Part shown: positions 1 to 7,331 of the stretch, in pieces | Layout: every line of letters starts with the position of its first letter | Numbering within the stretch: position 1 is the stretch's first letter | NCBI GenBank assembly: GCA_937888775.1 | Contig: CALAQT010000175.1 | Location: 1-18,286 of the forward strand | Origin: an uncultured Actinomycetes bacterium | GTDB lineage: Bacteria > Actinomycetota > Thermoleophilia > Solirubrobacterales > Solirubrobacteraceae | Direction: 5' to 3' | DNA length: 18,286 nt | Notes under the pieces: model-generated | What the model was told of the DNA's origin: nothing | Databases searched by the model: none | What the model saw: only the letters and a program-made list of their open reading frames with translations | Position numbers and translations under genes: made by a program

Positions 1-791
1 AGCACTCGCATCGCGCGCTCACGATTCTGCAGCTGGGATTTCTCGTCCTGCATCGACACGACGATCCCGGTCGGCTTGTGGGTGATCCGCACCGCCGAGT
101 CGGTCGTGTTGACCGACTGCCCGCCCGGTCCCGAGCTTCGGTACACGTCGATCTGCAGGTCGTTCTCGTCGATTTGCACCTCCACGTCCTCCGCCTCGGG
201 CAGCACCGCGACGGTGGCCGTGGAGGTGTGGATTCGCCCCTGCGACTCGGTCTCCGGGACGCGCTGGACGCGATGGGTGCCACCTTCGAACTTGAACACC
301 GAATAGGCGCCGTCGCCCTTGATCGCGAACGTGTAGTCGCCGTTGCCGGTCGACAGGGGCTCGATCTTGAAGCCGCGCCGCTCGGCGTAGCGGGTCAGCA
401 TCCGGAACAGGTCGCCGGCCCACAGGGCGGCCTCATCGCCTCCCGCGCCGGGACGGATCTCCACGATCACGTTCTTGTCGTCGTTGGGGTCGCGCTCGAC
501 CATCGCCAGGCGGATCTCCTCCTCCAGCGACTGGATGCGCTCACGGGAGGTATCCAGGAGCGCGCGCAGTTCCGGGTCCTCGCCCCCCTCTTCGAGCAAC
601 TCGCGCGCTCCGGCCAGATCGTCCGCCGCGCGTTGGTACTGCGCGGCCAGGTGGGCGGCGGGCTCAAGCTCGCTATAGGCCCGCCTGGCGGCCTCATAGC
701 GCACCCGGTCGCCGATCACCTCGGGATCGGACAGCTCGGCCTCCAGCTCGGCAAAGCGGTTCTGCACCTGCTCGACCAGATCATCGATCAC
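1..791 (-). CDS. prfA: Peptide chain release factor 1 (RF1), 3' end cut by window edge
   Basis: RF1 recognises UAA/UAG in the ribosomal A site and triggers release of the finished protein. About 263 codons are present, so roughly the last 95 of a usual ~360 are outside the window. Seen in the translation: coiled N-terminal domain (residues 1-100), [21 protein letters not shown] (about 111-131, typical of the family), the codon-recognition tripeptide P-E-T at 179-181 (PxT marks RF1; RF2 has SPF), and the peptidyl-hydrolysis loop GPGGQ with GGQ at 223-225 followed by [13 protein letters not shown]. The GTG start gives the expected [16 protein letters not shown] beginning. There is no Shine-Dalgarno, but a TAGACT hexamer lies 7 nt upstream, suggesting a leaderless mRNA. 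The rpmE - DUF1385 - prfA order is common in Gram-positive bacteria. Plus-strand and other minus-strand frames here are shadows. Confidence 0.96.
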   Translation of the reverse strand, partial: MIDDLVEQVQNRFAELEAELSDPEVIGDRVRYEAARRAYSELEPAAHLAAQYQRAADDLAGARELLEEGGEDPELRALLDTSRERIQSLEEEIRLAMVERDPNDDKNVIVEIRPGAGGDEAALWAGDLFRMLTRYAERRGFKIEPLSTGNGDYTFAIKGDGAYSVFKFEGGTHRVQRVPETESQGRIHTSTATVAVLPEAEDVEVQIDENDLQIDVYRSSGPGGQSVNTTDSAVRITHKPTGIVVSMQDEKSQLQNRERAMRV

Positions 792-798
792 GCAGGCG

Positions 799-804
799 AG
801 TCTA
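799..804 (-). promoter_or_regulatory. Possible -10 box (TAGACT) for a leaderless prfA transcript
   Basis: On the minus strand TAGACT is followed by 7 nt and then the prfA GTG. That spacing would put the transcription start on or beside the start codon. No ribosome-binding sequence is visible between it and the GTG. No clear -35 was found. The inference rests on spacing and on the same arrangement at three other genes in the window. Confidence 0.4.
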
Positions 805-852
805 GGCCCGACGCGAACGCCGCTCCCCTGAGCGGAAAATGATGGTTGCGCG

Positions 853-901
853 GAACCTGGCCGAAAAAGCGAACTATGGATGCGCTTTTTCGGCCAGGTT
901 C
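853..901. repeat. Perfect 19-bp inverted repeat (853-871 / 883-901, 11-nt loop)
   Basis: The arm GAACCTGGCCGAAAAAGCG is followed, after 11 nt, by its exact reverse complement. It lies between the csbD stop (983) and the prfA start (791), about 60 nt before prfA. The arms contain A5/T5 runs but no T-tract follows the stem on either strand, so it is not a textbook intrinsic terminator. It could be a bidirectional terminator, a leader hairpin for prfA, or a dispersed palindromic element. Which of these is unknown. Confidence 0.8.
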
Positions 902-924
902 GGAGGGCCTGGGATTCTGGCGCC

Positions 925-962
925 GGCTCCCTAGCGCGGGGAGCCCGCCGGTCTGGCGGGCT
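925..962 (-). terminator. Two overlapping hairpins downstream of csbD, possible terminator
   Basis: AGCCCGCC (942-949) pairs with GGCGGGCT (955-962) around a 5-nt loop. GGCTCCC (925-931) pairs with GGGAGCC (939-945). The two share bases 942-945, so only one can form at a time. They begin about 20 nt after the csbD stop on the minus strand. No T-run follows, so termination is a guess. Confidence 0.3.
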
Positions 963-982
963 TCCGTGCTCCACTGACGCGG

Positions 983-1165
983 TCAGTCCTTTGGATTGAC
1001 GACGTCCTTGACCTTGTCCGCCGCGTCGCCGATCTTGTTCTTGATCGACCCGCTGGCGCGGTCGACCCTGCCCTCGTCCTTCAAGCTCTGATCGCCGATC
1101 AGATCGCCTGCCGCCTCTTTGAGCCGGCCCTTCACCTGATCGACCTTACCGTCGGTGTCGCCCAT
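983..1165 (-). CDS. CsbD-like small stress-response protein
   Basis: A 60-residue, very hydrophilic, Lys/Asp-rich protein. The pattern [19 protein letters not shown], then [15 protein letters not shown] and a DKVKD tail, matches the CsbD family (PF05532), which is induced by general stress in many bacteria. Its molecular function is unknown. The full expected length is present. The ATG is preceded by a good Shine-Dalgarno (AAAGGAG, about 6 nt away). Upstream at 1195-1220 is a GCTT-N16-GGGTAG element resembling a SigB/SigF-type promoter, in line with stress control. The gene sits between DUF1385 and prfA, which are often adjacent, so it looks like an insertion into an otherwise conserved block. 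Confidence 0.9.
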   Translation of the reverse strand: MGDTDGKVDQVKGRLKEAAGDLIGDQSLKDEGRVDRASGSIKNKIGDAADKVKDVVNPKD

Positions 1166-1194
1166 CGGGTCTCCTTTCGCGTGTGAATGGAGGT

Positions 1195-1220
1195 CTACCC
1201 ACGGGCAGCCAGACCCAAGC
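1195..1220 (-). promoter_or_regulatory. Candidate SigB/SigF-type promoter of the csbD gene
   Basis: On the minus strand GCTT (1217-1220) is followed by 16 nt and GGGTAG (1195-1200). The general-stress sigma consensus in Bacillus and actinobacteria is roughly GTTT-N13-16-GGGTAT. The -10 lies 29 nt before the ATG, leaving a leader of about 20 nt that contains the Shine-Dalgarno. The match is by eye only. CsbD-family genes are classic SigB targets, which supports the call. Confidence 0.5.
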
Positions 1221-1237
1221 GTGCCGAGACCGGAGGC

Positions 1238-1530
1238 GCAGCTTAGGCGACGGCTTCGACGCCGACCAGCTCGGCGACGCGTCGCGCGCAGCTCAGGCGA
1301 CGACCTCCACGCCGACCAGCTCGGCGACGCGTCGCGCGCAGCTCAGGCGACGACCTCCACGCCGACCAGCTCGGCGACGCGTCGCGCGCAGCTCAGGCGA
1401 CGACCTCCACGCCGACCAGCTCGGCGACGCGTCGCGCGCAGCTCAGGCGACGACCTCCACGCCGACCAGCTCGGCGACGCGTCGCGCGCAGCTCAGGCGA
1501 CGACTTCGACGCCGATTAGCTCGGCGGCGC
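1238..1530 (-). repeat. 50-bp tandem array, each unit copying the 3' end and stop codon of the DUF1385 gene
   Basis: Six units of exactly 50 bp. On the minus strand each ends in AELxGVExVA followed by a stop, and the stop codons fall at 1493, 1443, 1393, 1343, 1293 and 1243. The unit at 1493 is the true end of the DUF1385 gene; the other five lie downstream of it. Four inner copies are identical over the repeat. The outermost (1243) and the genic copy share GTC-GAA where inner copies have GTG-GAG. The outermost copy ends in TAA rather than TGA. Each of the first five units contains the 12-bp palindrome GCGACGCGTCGC. The period is not a multiple of three, so units sit in different frames. There are no unique spacers, so it is not a CRISPR. 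Slippage or unequal recombination is the likely origin; function is unknown. Confidence 0.93.
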
Positions 1531-2581
1531 TGAGCTCGCCGGGACGCTCGAGCGCGAGCACCGCCTGCAGCGCGGCGATAGATACGGCGAGCTGGTCGAG
1601 GTCGGGCTCGCGGGTGGTCAACTTCTGCAGCATCAGACCCGGGTACATGACCCCCTGGACCCAACGCCGGCTGCGGTTTCGTCCCGCCCATTTGATCACC
1701 TCGAACGACAGTCCGGCGATCAGCGGCACGCCGACGATCCGCGTCAGAACCAGGATCCACCACGCCGGCAATCCGACCGGCGCGAATACGAAGATCGCCA
1801 TGATCATCACGATCAGCAGGAAGCTCGTTCCGCACCGCGGATGCAGGCGGGAGTACAGCTTGGCCCGCTCCGGAGTCAGGTCGTCGTCGGCCTCATAGCA
1901 GGAGATCACCTTGTGCTCGGCACCGTGGTACTCGAACACGCGCCGCAGGTCGCGGATACGTGAGAGCAGCAGCAGATAGCCGAGGAAGATTGACGTGCGC
2001 AGCACGCCCTCCACTGTCCAGAACAGCACCGAGGAGCCAAGCTGGTGCTTGATCAGGCTGGTCAGGCCGACGGGAACCACGAAGAACAGCCCGATCGCGA
2101 ACACGACCGCCACCACCATCGTGCCGGCCCACGCCCCGCCGGTGATCTGCTGTTCGGCCTCGGGCAGCTGAGCGTTGGCCGAGATCCCCAGCGCACGCAG
2201 GCCAATCCCCAGCGATTCGATCAGCGCGGCGACGCCGCGGATCACCGGCAGTCGGTAGATCCGCCGGCGCCGAGACGACGTGACCAGCGGAAACCAGTTG
2301 ACCGAAATCTCGCCTAATCCGAGCGGCTCTGGACGGCCGGACTCGCCGGCCGCCGACCCGTCTGTGGCCGACCCGTCTGTGGCCGACCCGTCTGTGGCCG
2401 ACCCGTCTGCGGCCGACCCGTCTGCGGCCGACCCGTCTGTGGTCCGTTCCTCCGCCGGCTTGCGCACGGCGACCGCCCAGTTGCGGACGCCACGCATCAT
2501 CACGCCCTCGAGTACCGCCTGTCCGCCGACAGGGGCGTCGCGCGAGGCGGTCAGCCGCCCATCACCAGCGCCCAGGCTCAC
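1493..2581 (-). CDS. DUF1385 (YqhQ-like) integral membrane protein
   Basis: A 362-residue protein with the family hallmarks: VGGQAVLEGVMMRG near residue 18, GLTSLIKHQLGSS, RVFEYHGAEHKVI, and HPRCGTSFLLIV followed by a long hydrophobic stretch. Hydrophobic segments at about 150-176, 185-207 and two or more between 250 and 300 indicate a multi-pass membrane protein of unknown biochemical role. Residues about 49-78 are six DGS[A/T][A/T] repeats, an acidic, flexible insertion after the conserved N-terminus and unusual for the family. The start is GTG with GGAG about 8 nt upstream, 18 nt after the rpmE stop, so co-transcription with rpmE is likely. The last ~11 codons are repeated five more times downstream in a 50-bp array. 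Confidence 0.9.
   Translation of the reverse strand: MSLGAGDGRLTASRDAPVGGQAVLEGVMMRGVRNWAVAVRKPAEERTTDGSAADGSAADGSATDGSATDGSATDGSAAGESGRPEPLGLGEISVNWFPLVTSSRRRRIYRLPVIRGVAALIESLGIGLRALGISANAQLPEAEQQITGGAWAGTMVVAVVFAIGLFFVVPVGLTSLIKHQLGSSVLFWTVEGVLRTSIFLGYLLLLSRIRDLRRVFEYHGAEHKVISCYEADDDLTPERAKLYSRLHPRCGTSFLLIVMIMAIFVFAPVGLPAWWILVLTRIVGVPLIAGLSFEVIKWAGRNRSRRWVQGVMYPGLMLQKLTTREPDLDQLAVSIAALQAVLALERPGELSAAELIGVEVVA
2352..2441 (-). repeat. Six 15-bp tandem repeats inside the DUF1385 gene
   Basis: The unit (plus strand GCCGACCCGTCTGTG, or the same with TGCG) occurs six times with period 15. It stays in frame and codes on the minus strand for DGS[A/T][A/T]. Two units carry C instead of T at one position, changing Thr to Ala. 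Copy-number changes would lengthen or shorten the linker by five residues without breaking the gene. Confidence 0.9.
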
Positions 2582-2599
2582 CCCCGGCTCCGGCTCCGG

Positions 2600-2830
2600 C
2601 TACGCGCCGGCGGCGGTGCGTGCGCTCCGCCGGCCCTTGGCGACGCGGCGCTGGAAGCGCTCGACCCGTCCGCCGGTGTCAACCAGCTTCTGACGGCCCG
2701 TATAGAAGGGATGACACGCGGAGCAGATCTCGACGTGGATCTCAGATTGTGTGGAGCGAGTCATGAACTCGTTACCGCACGTGCAGCGCACGTGGGCTTC
2801 CATGTACTCAGGGTGAATATCGGTCTTCAT
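2600..2830 (-). CDS. rpmE: 50S ribosomal protein L31, zinc-binding type
   Basis: A 76-residue protein of normal L31 length. It begins MKTDIHPEY and carries the zinc ligands C16, C18, C36 and C39 (CTC...CSAC), then [23 protein letters not shown], the classic L31 core. It belongs to the C+ (zinc-containing) form used under zinc-replete conditions. The extra Ala/Arg-rich tail is common in actinobacteria. It is the first gene of the rpmE - DUF1385 block. No strong Shine-Dalgarno is visible; TACACT lies 8 nt before the ATG, so a leaderless or very short leader is likely. Confidence 0.97.
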   Translation of the reverse strand: MKTDIHPEYMEAHVRCTCGNEFMTRSTQSEIHVEICSACHPFYTGRQKLVDTGGRVERFQRRVAKGRRSARTAAGA

Positions 2831-2838
2831 CTCAGATC

Positions 2839-2844
2839 AGTGTA
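2839..2844 (-). promoter_or_regulatory. Possible -10 box (TACACT) for a leaderless rpmE transcript
   Basis: TACACT on the minus strand is followed by 8 nt and the rpmE ATG. No good -35 hexamer is visible upstream. The call rests on the hexamer, its spacing, and the similar arrangement at prfA and two other genes here. Confidence 0.4.
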
Positions 2845-2893
2845 GCGAGGCCCGGTTGGGCTTCCCCGTCGCAGCGGTAAGGGCTCGTGAGCT

Positions 2894-3673
2894 CTACAGC
2901 GCCGCCGCCGGGCAGGTGGCGGTCAGCACGTTGTTGGAGCGATCGGAGTCGTCGACCTGGTTGTTGGGGTCGACGGTGATCGTCGGCGCGCCGCCGGCGC
3001 TGCACAACGGTCCCACGAACGTCACGCGCACCGCGCGGTGGGCACCCAGATTCGCCACGGTGCGGGTCTTGGCCGGCGACCCGTCCCCAGGGGCGAACAG
3101 GACCTCGAACGGTCCCGCCGCGCTCGCACCCAGGTTGGCGATCTGGGCGATATAGACGTCACGATTGGGCCGGGCGGCGATCGGCCCGACCGCGATCGAG
3201 CGCACCGCCAGGTCGGGGCGCAACTCCGGCTGTGTGCATCGCTGGCTGTAGCGCACGACGCTGCCCAGTAGACGTCCGCCCGCCCCGGTCCAGCGAAAGG
3301 TCACGCGAAACCGGTAGGTCGCCGGCGCCGTCAGGTCCACGACCGGCTTGTTGACGTTCCAGACATCGCCCGGCTGCTGGCCGAGCGAGCGATCGGTCGG
3401 TGAGATCCAGGTCCCCAGATCGCCGGCGCGGACCAGCGTGGCGACGGGCGAGGCCTGGCTCCGGGTCAGCAGGGCAAAGCGGACCGACAGCTTCCTGGTT
3501 CCCGGAAGTGGCCGCATCACGGCGGTGATCGAAATGGCCCGGGTCGCCGGGTCCAGCGCCCGCTGGCAGACGAAGTCGGTCAGCTGCGCGCGCGGCGAGG
3601 AGGCGGCCGCGGACCCCGTTACCCAGGCGCACGCCGCGATCAGCACGGCCCCGGTGACCCAAAAGCGTTTCAT
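2894..3673 (-). CDS. Secreted CARDB-domain protein of unknown function
   Basis: A 259-residue protein. The start chosen is the ATG followed by a clear Sec signal peptide: basic MKR, hydrophobic core to about residue 20, Ala-rich cleavage site near 24. The frame stays open further upstream but that would bury the signal. Residues about 25-145 form a beta-rich N-terminal part without a recognised family. Residues about 150-255 resemble a CARDB/Ig-like adhesion domain: RPDLAVRSIAVGP, then NLGASAAGPFEVLF, ending in VDPNNQVDDSDRSNN, typical of CARDB. Four cysteines (36, 146, 224, 254) in the exported part suggest disulfides. An AGGGCAGG-like ribosome site precedes the ATG. Partner or ligand is unknown; it probably acts at the cell surface. 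Confidence 0.8.
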   Translation of the reverse strand: MKRFWVTGAVLIAACAWVTGSAAASSPRAQLTDFVCQRALDPATRAISITAVMRPLPGTRKLSVRFALLTRSQASPVATLVRAGDLGTWISPTDRSLGQQPGDVWNVNKPVVDLTAPATYRFRVTFRWTGAGGRLLGSVVRYSQRCTQPELRPDLAVRSIAVGPIAARPNRDVYIAQIANLGASAAGPFEVLFAPGDGSPAKTRTVANLGAHRAVRVTFVGPLCSAGGAPTITVDPNNQVDDSDRSNNVLTATCPAAAL

Positions 3674-3753
3674 ACCTGCCCTAACAACGCTGAAGGCCGG
3701 AAGTTTCCGCGTATCGCGTGGCAATCGCGCTGATCCGCGCGTGGAGCGACCCC

Positions 3754-5493
3754 CTAGGTGATCGTGTAAAGCGGACCATCGCCACCTTCGGGCGGCGTGA
3801 GCCGCCCTCCCTTGGCGGTGATCGCGCCGCACTGAACGCAGTTGGTGTAGTTGACCGTCACGTCGACGGGGCCCGACTGCGGGGCGTCATCGGCGATCTC
3901 ATACACGCCGGCCGGGCACATCCAGCGCCAGCCCTCGGCGATCTCCCGCGGGACGCGCTTACGCACCCGAATGTGGTTGGGGGCGTCGTCGCGGGTCGCG
4001 TTGCCGCTAATGTAGACGCTGGAGAGCTTGTCGAAGATGTACTTGTTGTCGGGCTTGGGATAGCGCTGGCTGGTGTCGCCGACGAACAGGTCCTGCTGGT
4101 CGTTGCGATGCCAGGCCAGCCGGCCGCGAGGCACACGGCCCTTCGTGGCGATCGCCAGGTTGACCAGCGGCGCGCCCCTGACGAACCCGCGCTGGAACGG
4201 TTGGCGGGCATTGCGCACCTGGTAGAGCTCCTGGCCGATCGTGGAGTCTTCGACCGCCTGCTCGTAGGCCTCCAGCGATTCGCCGTTCTTGATCGAGGCA
4301 TAGATCGCATCGGCGGCCAGCCTGCCCGAATGGATGCAGTGGTGGACGCCCTTGAGCGCGACCGTGTCGACCATGCCGCCGGCGTCGCCGACCAACACGG
4401 CGCCGGGCATCGAGAGCTTGGGCATCGACCAGTAGCCGCCACCGGGCAGCGCCTTGGCCCCCCAGGCGACGCGCTCGCCGCCCTCCAGGATGCCGCGCAC
4501 CAGTGGATGCAGCTTGAACTGCTGGAGGAGATCGTGGGCGGAGGTGGTGGCGTCCGCATACTCCAGGTCGATCACGAAGCCGATGCTGACCAGGTCGTCG
4601 CCTGACTTCTCGTCCTTCATCGGGTAGATCCAGGTGCCGCCGATCTGGCCGTACTTGGACGAGATCCGCAGCGGCCAGGGCCCGATCGTGTGGATGATCC
4701 GATCCAGCGGCTTGGCGACCTTCCACACCTCCTTGACGCCGAGCTCCCACACCTGCGGCTCGCGCCCGTCGCCGAGGTCGAATTCCTTGATCGCGGCGCC
4801 GGTCAGATGGCCCCAGCAGCCCTCGGCGAGCACGGTTACCTTGGCCTTGATGTCGGTCCCCGGCTCGAAGTTGCCCAGCGGCTCACCATCCTTGCCACGG
4901 CCCTTGTCGCCCGAGCGCACGCCGAGGACCTGTCCGTCGGCGACGATCAGCTGCGAAGCCGACGTCTCGGTCAGCACATATGCCCCGCCCTCCTCGGCCA
5001 TGCGCTGCTGGTAGCGCGCGAGCGCAGCGACCGAGACGACCTCGTTGCCGTGGTTTTTGAACGGCGGCGGCGTCGGGATCCGCAGCTTGGCCTTGCCGCT
5101 CGGCAGCATGTAGACCGCCTCCTTGGTCACCTCGCCGAAGGCGAAGCGCTCCTTGCGCCAGTCCTCGCGGCTGAGATCGGGAAACAGCTCCTGCAGCGGA
5201 CCCGGGCGCATCACCGCGCCCGACAGGTTGTGGGCGCCGCAGGTCTTGGCTTTCTCGATCACCGCCACCGGGACCTCGCCCAGCCGCTCCATTGCCTCAG
5301 GGTCGTCTCCCAGCAGCTGGAGCAGCCGGTTCGCGCACGCCAGCCCGGCGGTACCGCCGCCCACGATCGCCACGCCGACGTCGATGCGCTCGTCCTCGGA
5401 GTCGAGTTCACGCTTGATGAACTCCTTCACCGGGTCGACCGGCGGCGGATATTCGCTGGGGGCGTGCCCCCCGCGTCCGTTGCTGGCGGCCAT
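3754..5493 (-). CDS. Electron transfer flavoprotein-quinone oxidoreductase (ETF-QO), lacking one cluster cysteine
   Basis: ETF-QO takes electrons from reduced ETF and passes them through FAD and an iron-sulfur cluster to the membrane quinone pool. The 579-residue length is normal. Seen: the FAD-binding glycine motif [17 protein letters not shown] (G45, G47, G50), [13 protein letters not shown], the [25 protein letters not shown]/quinone region in two parts, and the C-terminal domain with WMCPAGVYE. Human ETF-QO binds [4Fe-4S] with four cysteines, C...CxxCxxC. Here C526, C552 and C555 are present but the fourth position is Ile558 (CVQCGAI). The downstream TPPEGGDGP still matches the family, so this is a substitution and not a truncation. 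The gene lies 5 nt after etfA, clearly one operon. Confidence 0.93.
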   Translation of the reverse strand: MAASNGRGGHAPSEYPPPVDPVKEFIKRELDSEDERIDVGVAIVGGGTAGLACANRLLQLLGDDPEAMERLGEVPVAVIEKAKTCGAHNLSGAVMRPGPLQELFPDLSREDWRKERFAFGEVTKEAVYMLPSGKAKLRIPTPPPFKNHGNEVVSVAALARYQQRMAEEGGAYVLTETSASQLIVADGQVLGVRSGDKGRGKDGEPLGNFEPGTDIKAKVTVLAEGCWGHLTGAAIKEFDLGDGREPQVWELGVKEVWKVAKPLDRIIHTIGPWPLRISSKYGQIGGTWIYPMKDEKSGDDLVSIGFVIDLEYADATTSAHDLLQQFKLHPLVRGILEGGERVAWGAKALPGGGYWSMPKLSMPGAVLVGDAGGMVDTVALKGVHHCIHSGRLAADAIYASIKNGESLEAYEQAVEDSTIGQELYQVRNARQPFQRGFVRGAPLVNLAIATKGRVPRGRLAWHRNDQQDLFVGDTSQRYPKPDNKYIFDKLSSVYISGNATRDDAPNHIRVRKRVPREIAEGWRWMCPAGVYEIADDAPQSGPVDVTVNYTNCVQCGAITAKGGRLTPPEGGDGPLYTIT

Positions 5494-5498
5494 CGCGA

Positions 5499-6482
5499 TC
5501 AGCTCGCCTTCTTGGCCTTGATCGCTTCGGTCAGCTTGGGCAGGATCTTGTTCAGATCGCCGATGACGCCCAGGTCGGAGAACTCGAAGATCGGCGCGTT
5601 GGCGTCCTTGTTGATCGCCACGATGTTCTCCGAGGACTGCATCCCGACTTTGTGCTGGATCGCGCCGGAGATGCCCGCCGCCAGGTACAGCTTGGGCGAC
5701 ACGGTCTTGCCGGTCTGGCCGATCTGGGCAGCGTAGGGGTACCAGCCGGCGTCGACGACGGCACGCGTGGCGGCGACGGCGGTGTTGCCGCCGAACGCCG
5801 ACGCAAGCGCCTCGGCGAGCTCGAAGCCCTCGGCCTTGCCCAGACCGCGTCCGCCGGCGACGAGGATGTCGGCACCCTCGATGTCGACGTCGGCTCCACG
5901 CTGCTCGCCCCGCTGGACCATCTTGGCCTGCGTCGACCAGGGTGAATACTCGATCTCGACGTCCACGACCTCGGCCGATGCGCCGTCGCCCTGAGTGATC
6001 TCGAACGCATTGATCCGCCCGATGATGATCCCCAGATCGCCTCGGTAGCGTGATATCGAGATCTTTGAGTCCTGCAGGATCGGCCGCTCGGCGACGAGCT
6101 TGCCATCTTCGGATTTGACCGCCGTGACCTCCATCGTGACCCCGGCGTGCTTGCGCGCGGCCAGGCCGGCGCCGATCTCGAACCCGAGCAGACCGCCGCC
6201 GAACAGGGCGTAGGAGTGTCCATGCTCGTCGATCACCTTGGCCATCACGTCGACCACCGGTTGCGCCAGGCCCTCCGGGCCCCGGGCGCGGAACACGTTC
6301 CGGGCGCCGTAGGCGCCGAGCGTCTGGCACAGCTCGTCGGTGAGATCATCGCCGCCGACCACGACCGCGTCGCAGCGGCCGCCGACCTCCGCGGCGCGCG
6401 CCGCGCCCTCGGACACCGCGCCGAGCGAGTTCTTGTTCAGCGCACCCTCGTAATGCAGAACGTAAGTCAGGACGTCGGCCAT
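5499..6482 (-). CDS. etfA: Electron transfer flavoprotein alpha subunit
   Basis: A 327-residue EtfA, which binds FAD and with EtfB shuttles electrons from acyl-CoA dehydrogenases. The N-terminal domain begins [13 protein letters not shown]. The C-terminal FAD domain has the linker VAGGRGLG (about 208-215), [14 protein letters not shown] and the signature [15 protein letters not shown], followed by [23 protein letters not shown]. All are strong family marks and the gene looks intact. Its ATG overlaps the etfB TGA by one base (TGATG), indicating translational coupling. ETF-QO follows 5 nt later. No separate promoter is needed. Confidence 0.97.
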   Translation of the reverse strand: MADVLTYVLHYEGALNKNSLGAVSEGAARAAEVGGRCDAVVVGGDDLTDELCQTLGAYGARNVFRARGPEGLAQPVVDVMAKVIDEHGHSYALFGGGLLGFEIGAGLAARKHAGVTMEVTAVKSEDGKLVAERPILQDSKISISRYRGDLGIIIGRINAFEITQGDGASAEVVDVEIEYSPWSTQAKMVQRGEQRGADVDIEGADILVAGGRGLGKAEGFELAEALASAFGGNTAVAATRAVVDAGWYPYAAQIGQTGKTVSPKLYLAAGISGAIQHKVGMQSSENIVAINKDANAPIFEFSDLGVIGDLNKILPKLTEAIKAKKAS

Positions 6483-7273
6483 CAGATCAGCTTCCTTTCA
6501 TCCAGCCAAGCGACGATCTTCTCGACCGTCTCGTTCGTGTCCTCGTCCTCGATGATCTGGCCCGCGGACTTGGCGGGCGGATCGTGGAAATCGCCGCAGG
6601 CGACGCGCGAGCCCTGCTCACCGACCAGCGAGGCGTCGATTCCGACATCGGCGCTGGTCACGGCCTCCAGCGGCTTCTTCTTGGCGCCCATGATCGCCTT
6701 CAGCGACGGGTACCGCGGCTCGTTGATGGCATCGCCGACGGAGATCACGGCCGGCATCTGAACCTCCACGGTGTCGTAGCCGTACTCGGCCTGGCGCTCG
6801 CAGCGCAGCGCTCCGTTGTCGACGTCCATCTTGATCACCTGAGTCAGCGACGGCATCTTGAGGTGGTCGGCGACGACGGCACCGATCGTGTAGCACTCGC
6901 CGTCGTCTGACTGCTGCCCGAGCAGGACCAGGTCGGGCGACTCCTTCTCCAGCGCCCTTGACAGCGCGTAGCCGGTCGCGGCCACGTCGGAGCCGGCGAG
7001 CCCGTCCTCTGACAGGTGCACCGAGCGATCGGCACCGAGCGACACCGCCTTGTGCAGCGCGCGCACCGCCGACTGCGGGCCCATCGTGACGGCGACGATC
7101 TCATCGACCTCCATGGCGCCGCCCTCACGGAGCTGCATCGCCGCCTCGATGGCGTGCGTGTCGTAGGGGTTCAGGTTCTTCTCCCCTGATCGGTCCATGC
7201 GCCCCGTCGAGGGATCGATGCGCTTCTCGACGGCGGCGTCCGGGACCTCTTTGACCAGGACGCAAATCTTCAA
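6482..7273 (-). CDS. etfB: Electron transfer flavoprotein beta subunit
   Basis: A 263-residue EtfB that binds AMP and forms the ETF heterodimer. It begins MKICVLVKEVPDAAVEKRID, with NPYDTHAIEAAMQL, the signature-like VTMGPQSAVRALHKAVSLGAD, and DLVLLGQQSDDGECYTIGAV. Full length. The start is TTG, chosen because a perfect AGGAGG Shine-Dalgarno (7279-7284) lies 5 nt upstream and the protein begins exactly where family members do. It is the first gene of etfB-etfA-ETF-QO. A candidate promoter with an inverted-repeat operator lies at 7305-7331. Confidence 0.97.
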   Translation of the reverse strand: MKICVLVKEVPDAAVEKRIDPSTGRMDRSGEKNLNPYDTHAIEAAMQLREGGAMEVDEIVAVTMGPQSAVRALHKAVSLGADRSVHLSEDGLAGSDVAATGYALSRALEKESPDLVLLGQQSDDGECYTIGAVVADHLKMPSLTQVIKMDVDNGALRCERQAEYGYDTVEVQMPAVISVGDAINEPRYPSLKAIMGAKKKPLEAVTSADVGIDASLVGEQGSRVACGDFHDPPAKSAGQIIEDEDTNETVEKIVAWLDERKLI

Positions 7274-7278
7274 CGCTG

Positions 7279-7284
7279 CCTCCT
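7279..7284 (-). promoter_or_regulatory. Strong Shine-Dalgarno AGGAGG deciding the TTG start of etfB
   Basis: The minus strand reads AGGAGG, then 5 nt, then TTG. This is the strongest ribosome-binding site in the window and fixes a rare start codon. Confidence 0.85.
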
Positions 7285-7304
7285 AATTCCGTGAACGGTC
7301 GGGA

Positions 7305-7331
7305 ATGTTACCCGGTTGACTGACGAGTCAA
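7305..7331 (-). promoter_or_regulatory. Candidate etf operon promoter overlapping a 16-bp inverted-repeat operator
   Basis: On the minus strand TTGACT (7326-7331) is followed after 15 nt by TAACAT (7305-7310). The start would lie about 25 nt before the AGGAGG-TTG of etfB. The -35 is one arm of the inverted repeat TTGACT-GACG-AGTCAA (7316-7331). A short inverted repeat over a -35 box is typical of repressor control; TetR-family regulators of fatty-acid degradation bind sites of this general shape. The 15-nt spacer is slightly short. No regulator gene is in the window. Confidence 0.55.

Noticed and set aside
78..842. 254-residue plus-strand open frame opposite prfA
   Set aside because: It is the antisense of a confident RF1 gene, with no recognisable domain. 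GC-rich genomes give many such frames.
1238..1530. Possible CRISPR array
   Set aside because: Units are contiguous 50-bp copies with no unique spacers and no cas genes. The unit derives from the DUF1385 3' end.
1155..1898. Plus-strand open frames over the 50-bp array coding a repetitive Arg/Ser/Ala-rich protein
   Set aside because: The frames stay open only because the repeat is GC-rich and read in three phases. They run antisense to DUF1385 and the csbD promoter, and no family is recognisable.
2894..3832. Longer 312-residue version of the CARDB protein
   Set aside because: The extra N-terminus overlaps the ETF-QO 3' end, is Arg-rich, and would bury a clear signal peptide that starts at 3673.
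3754..6330. A single 858-codon protein covering ETF-QO and most of etfA
   Set aside because: Its upstream part reads etfA in the wrong frame and gives an Arg-rich nonsense sequence. The true ETF-QO start is at 5493, just after the etfA stop.
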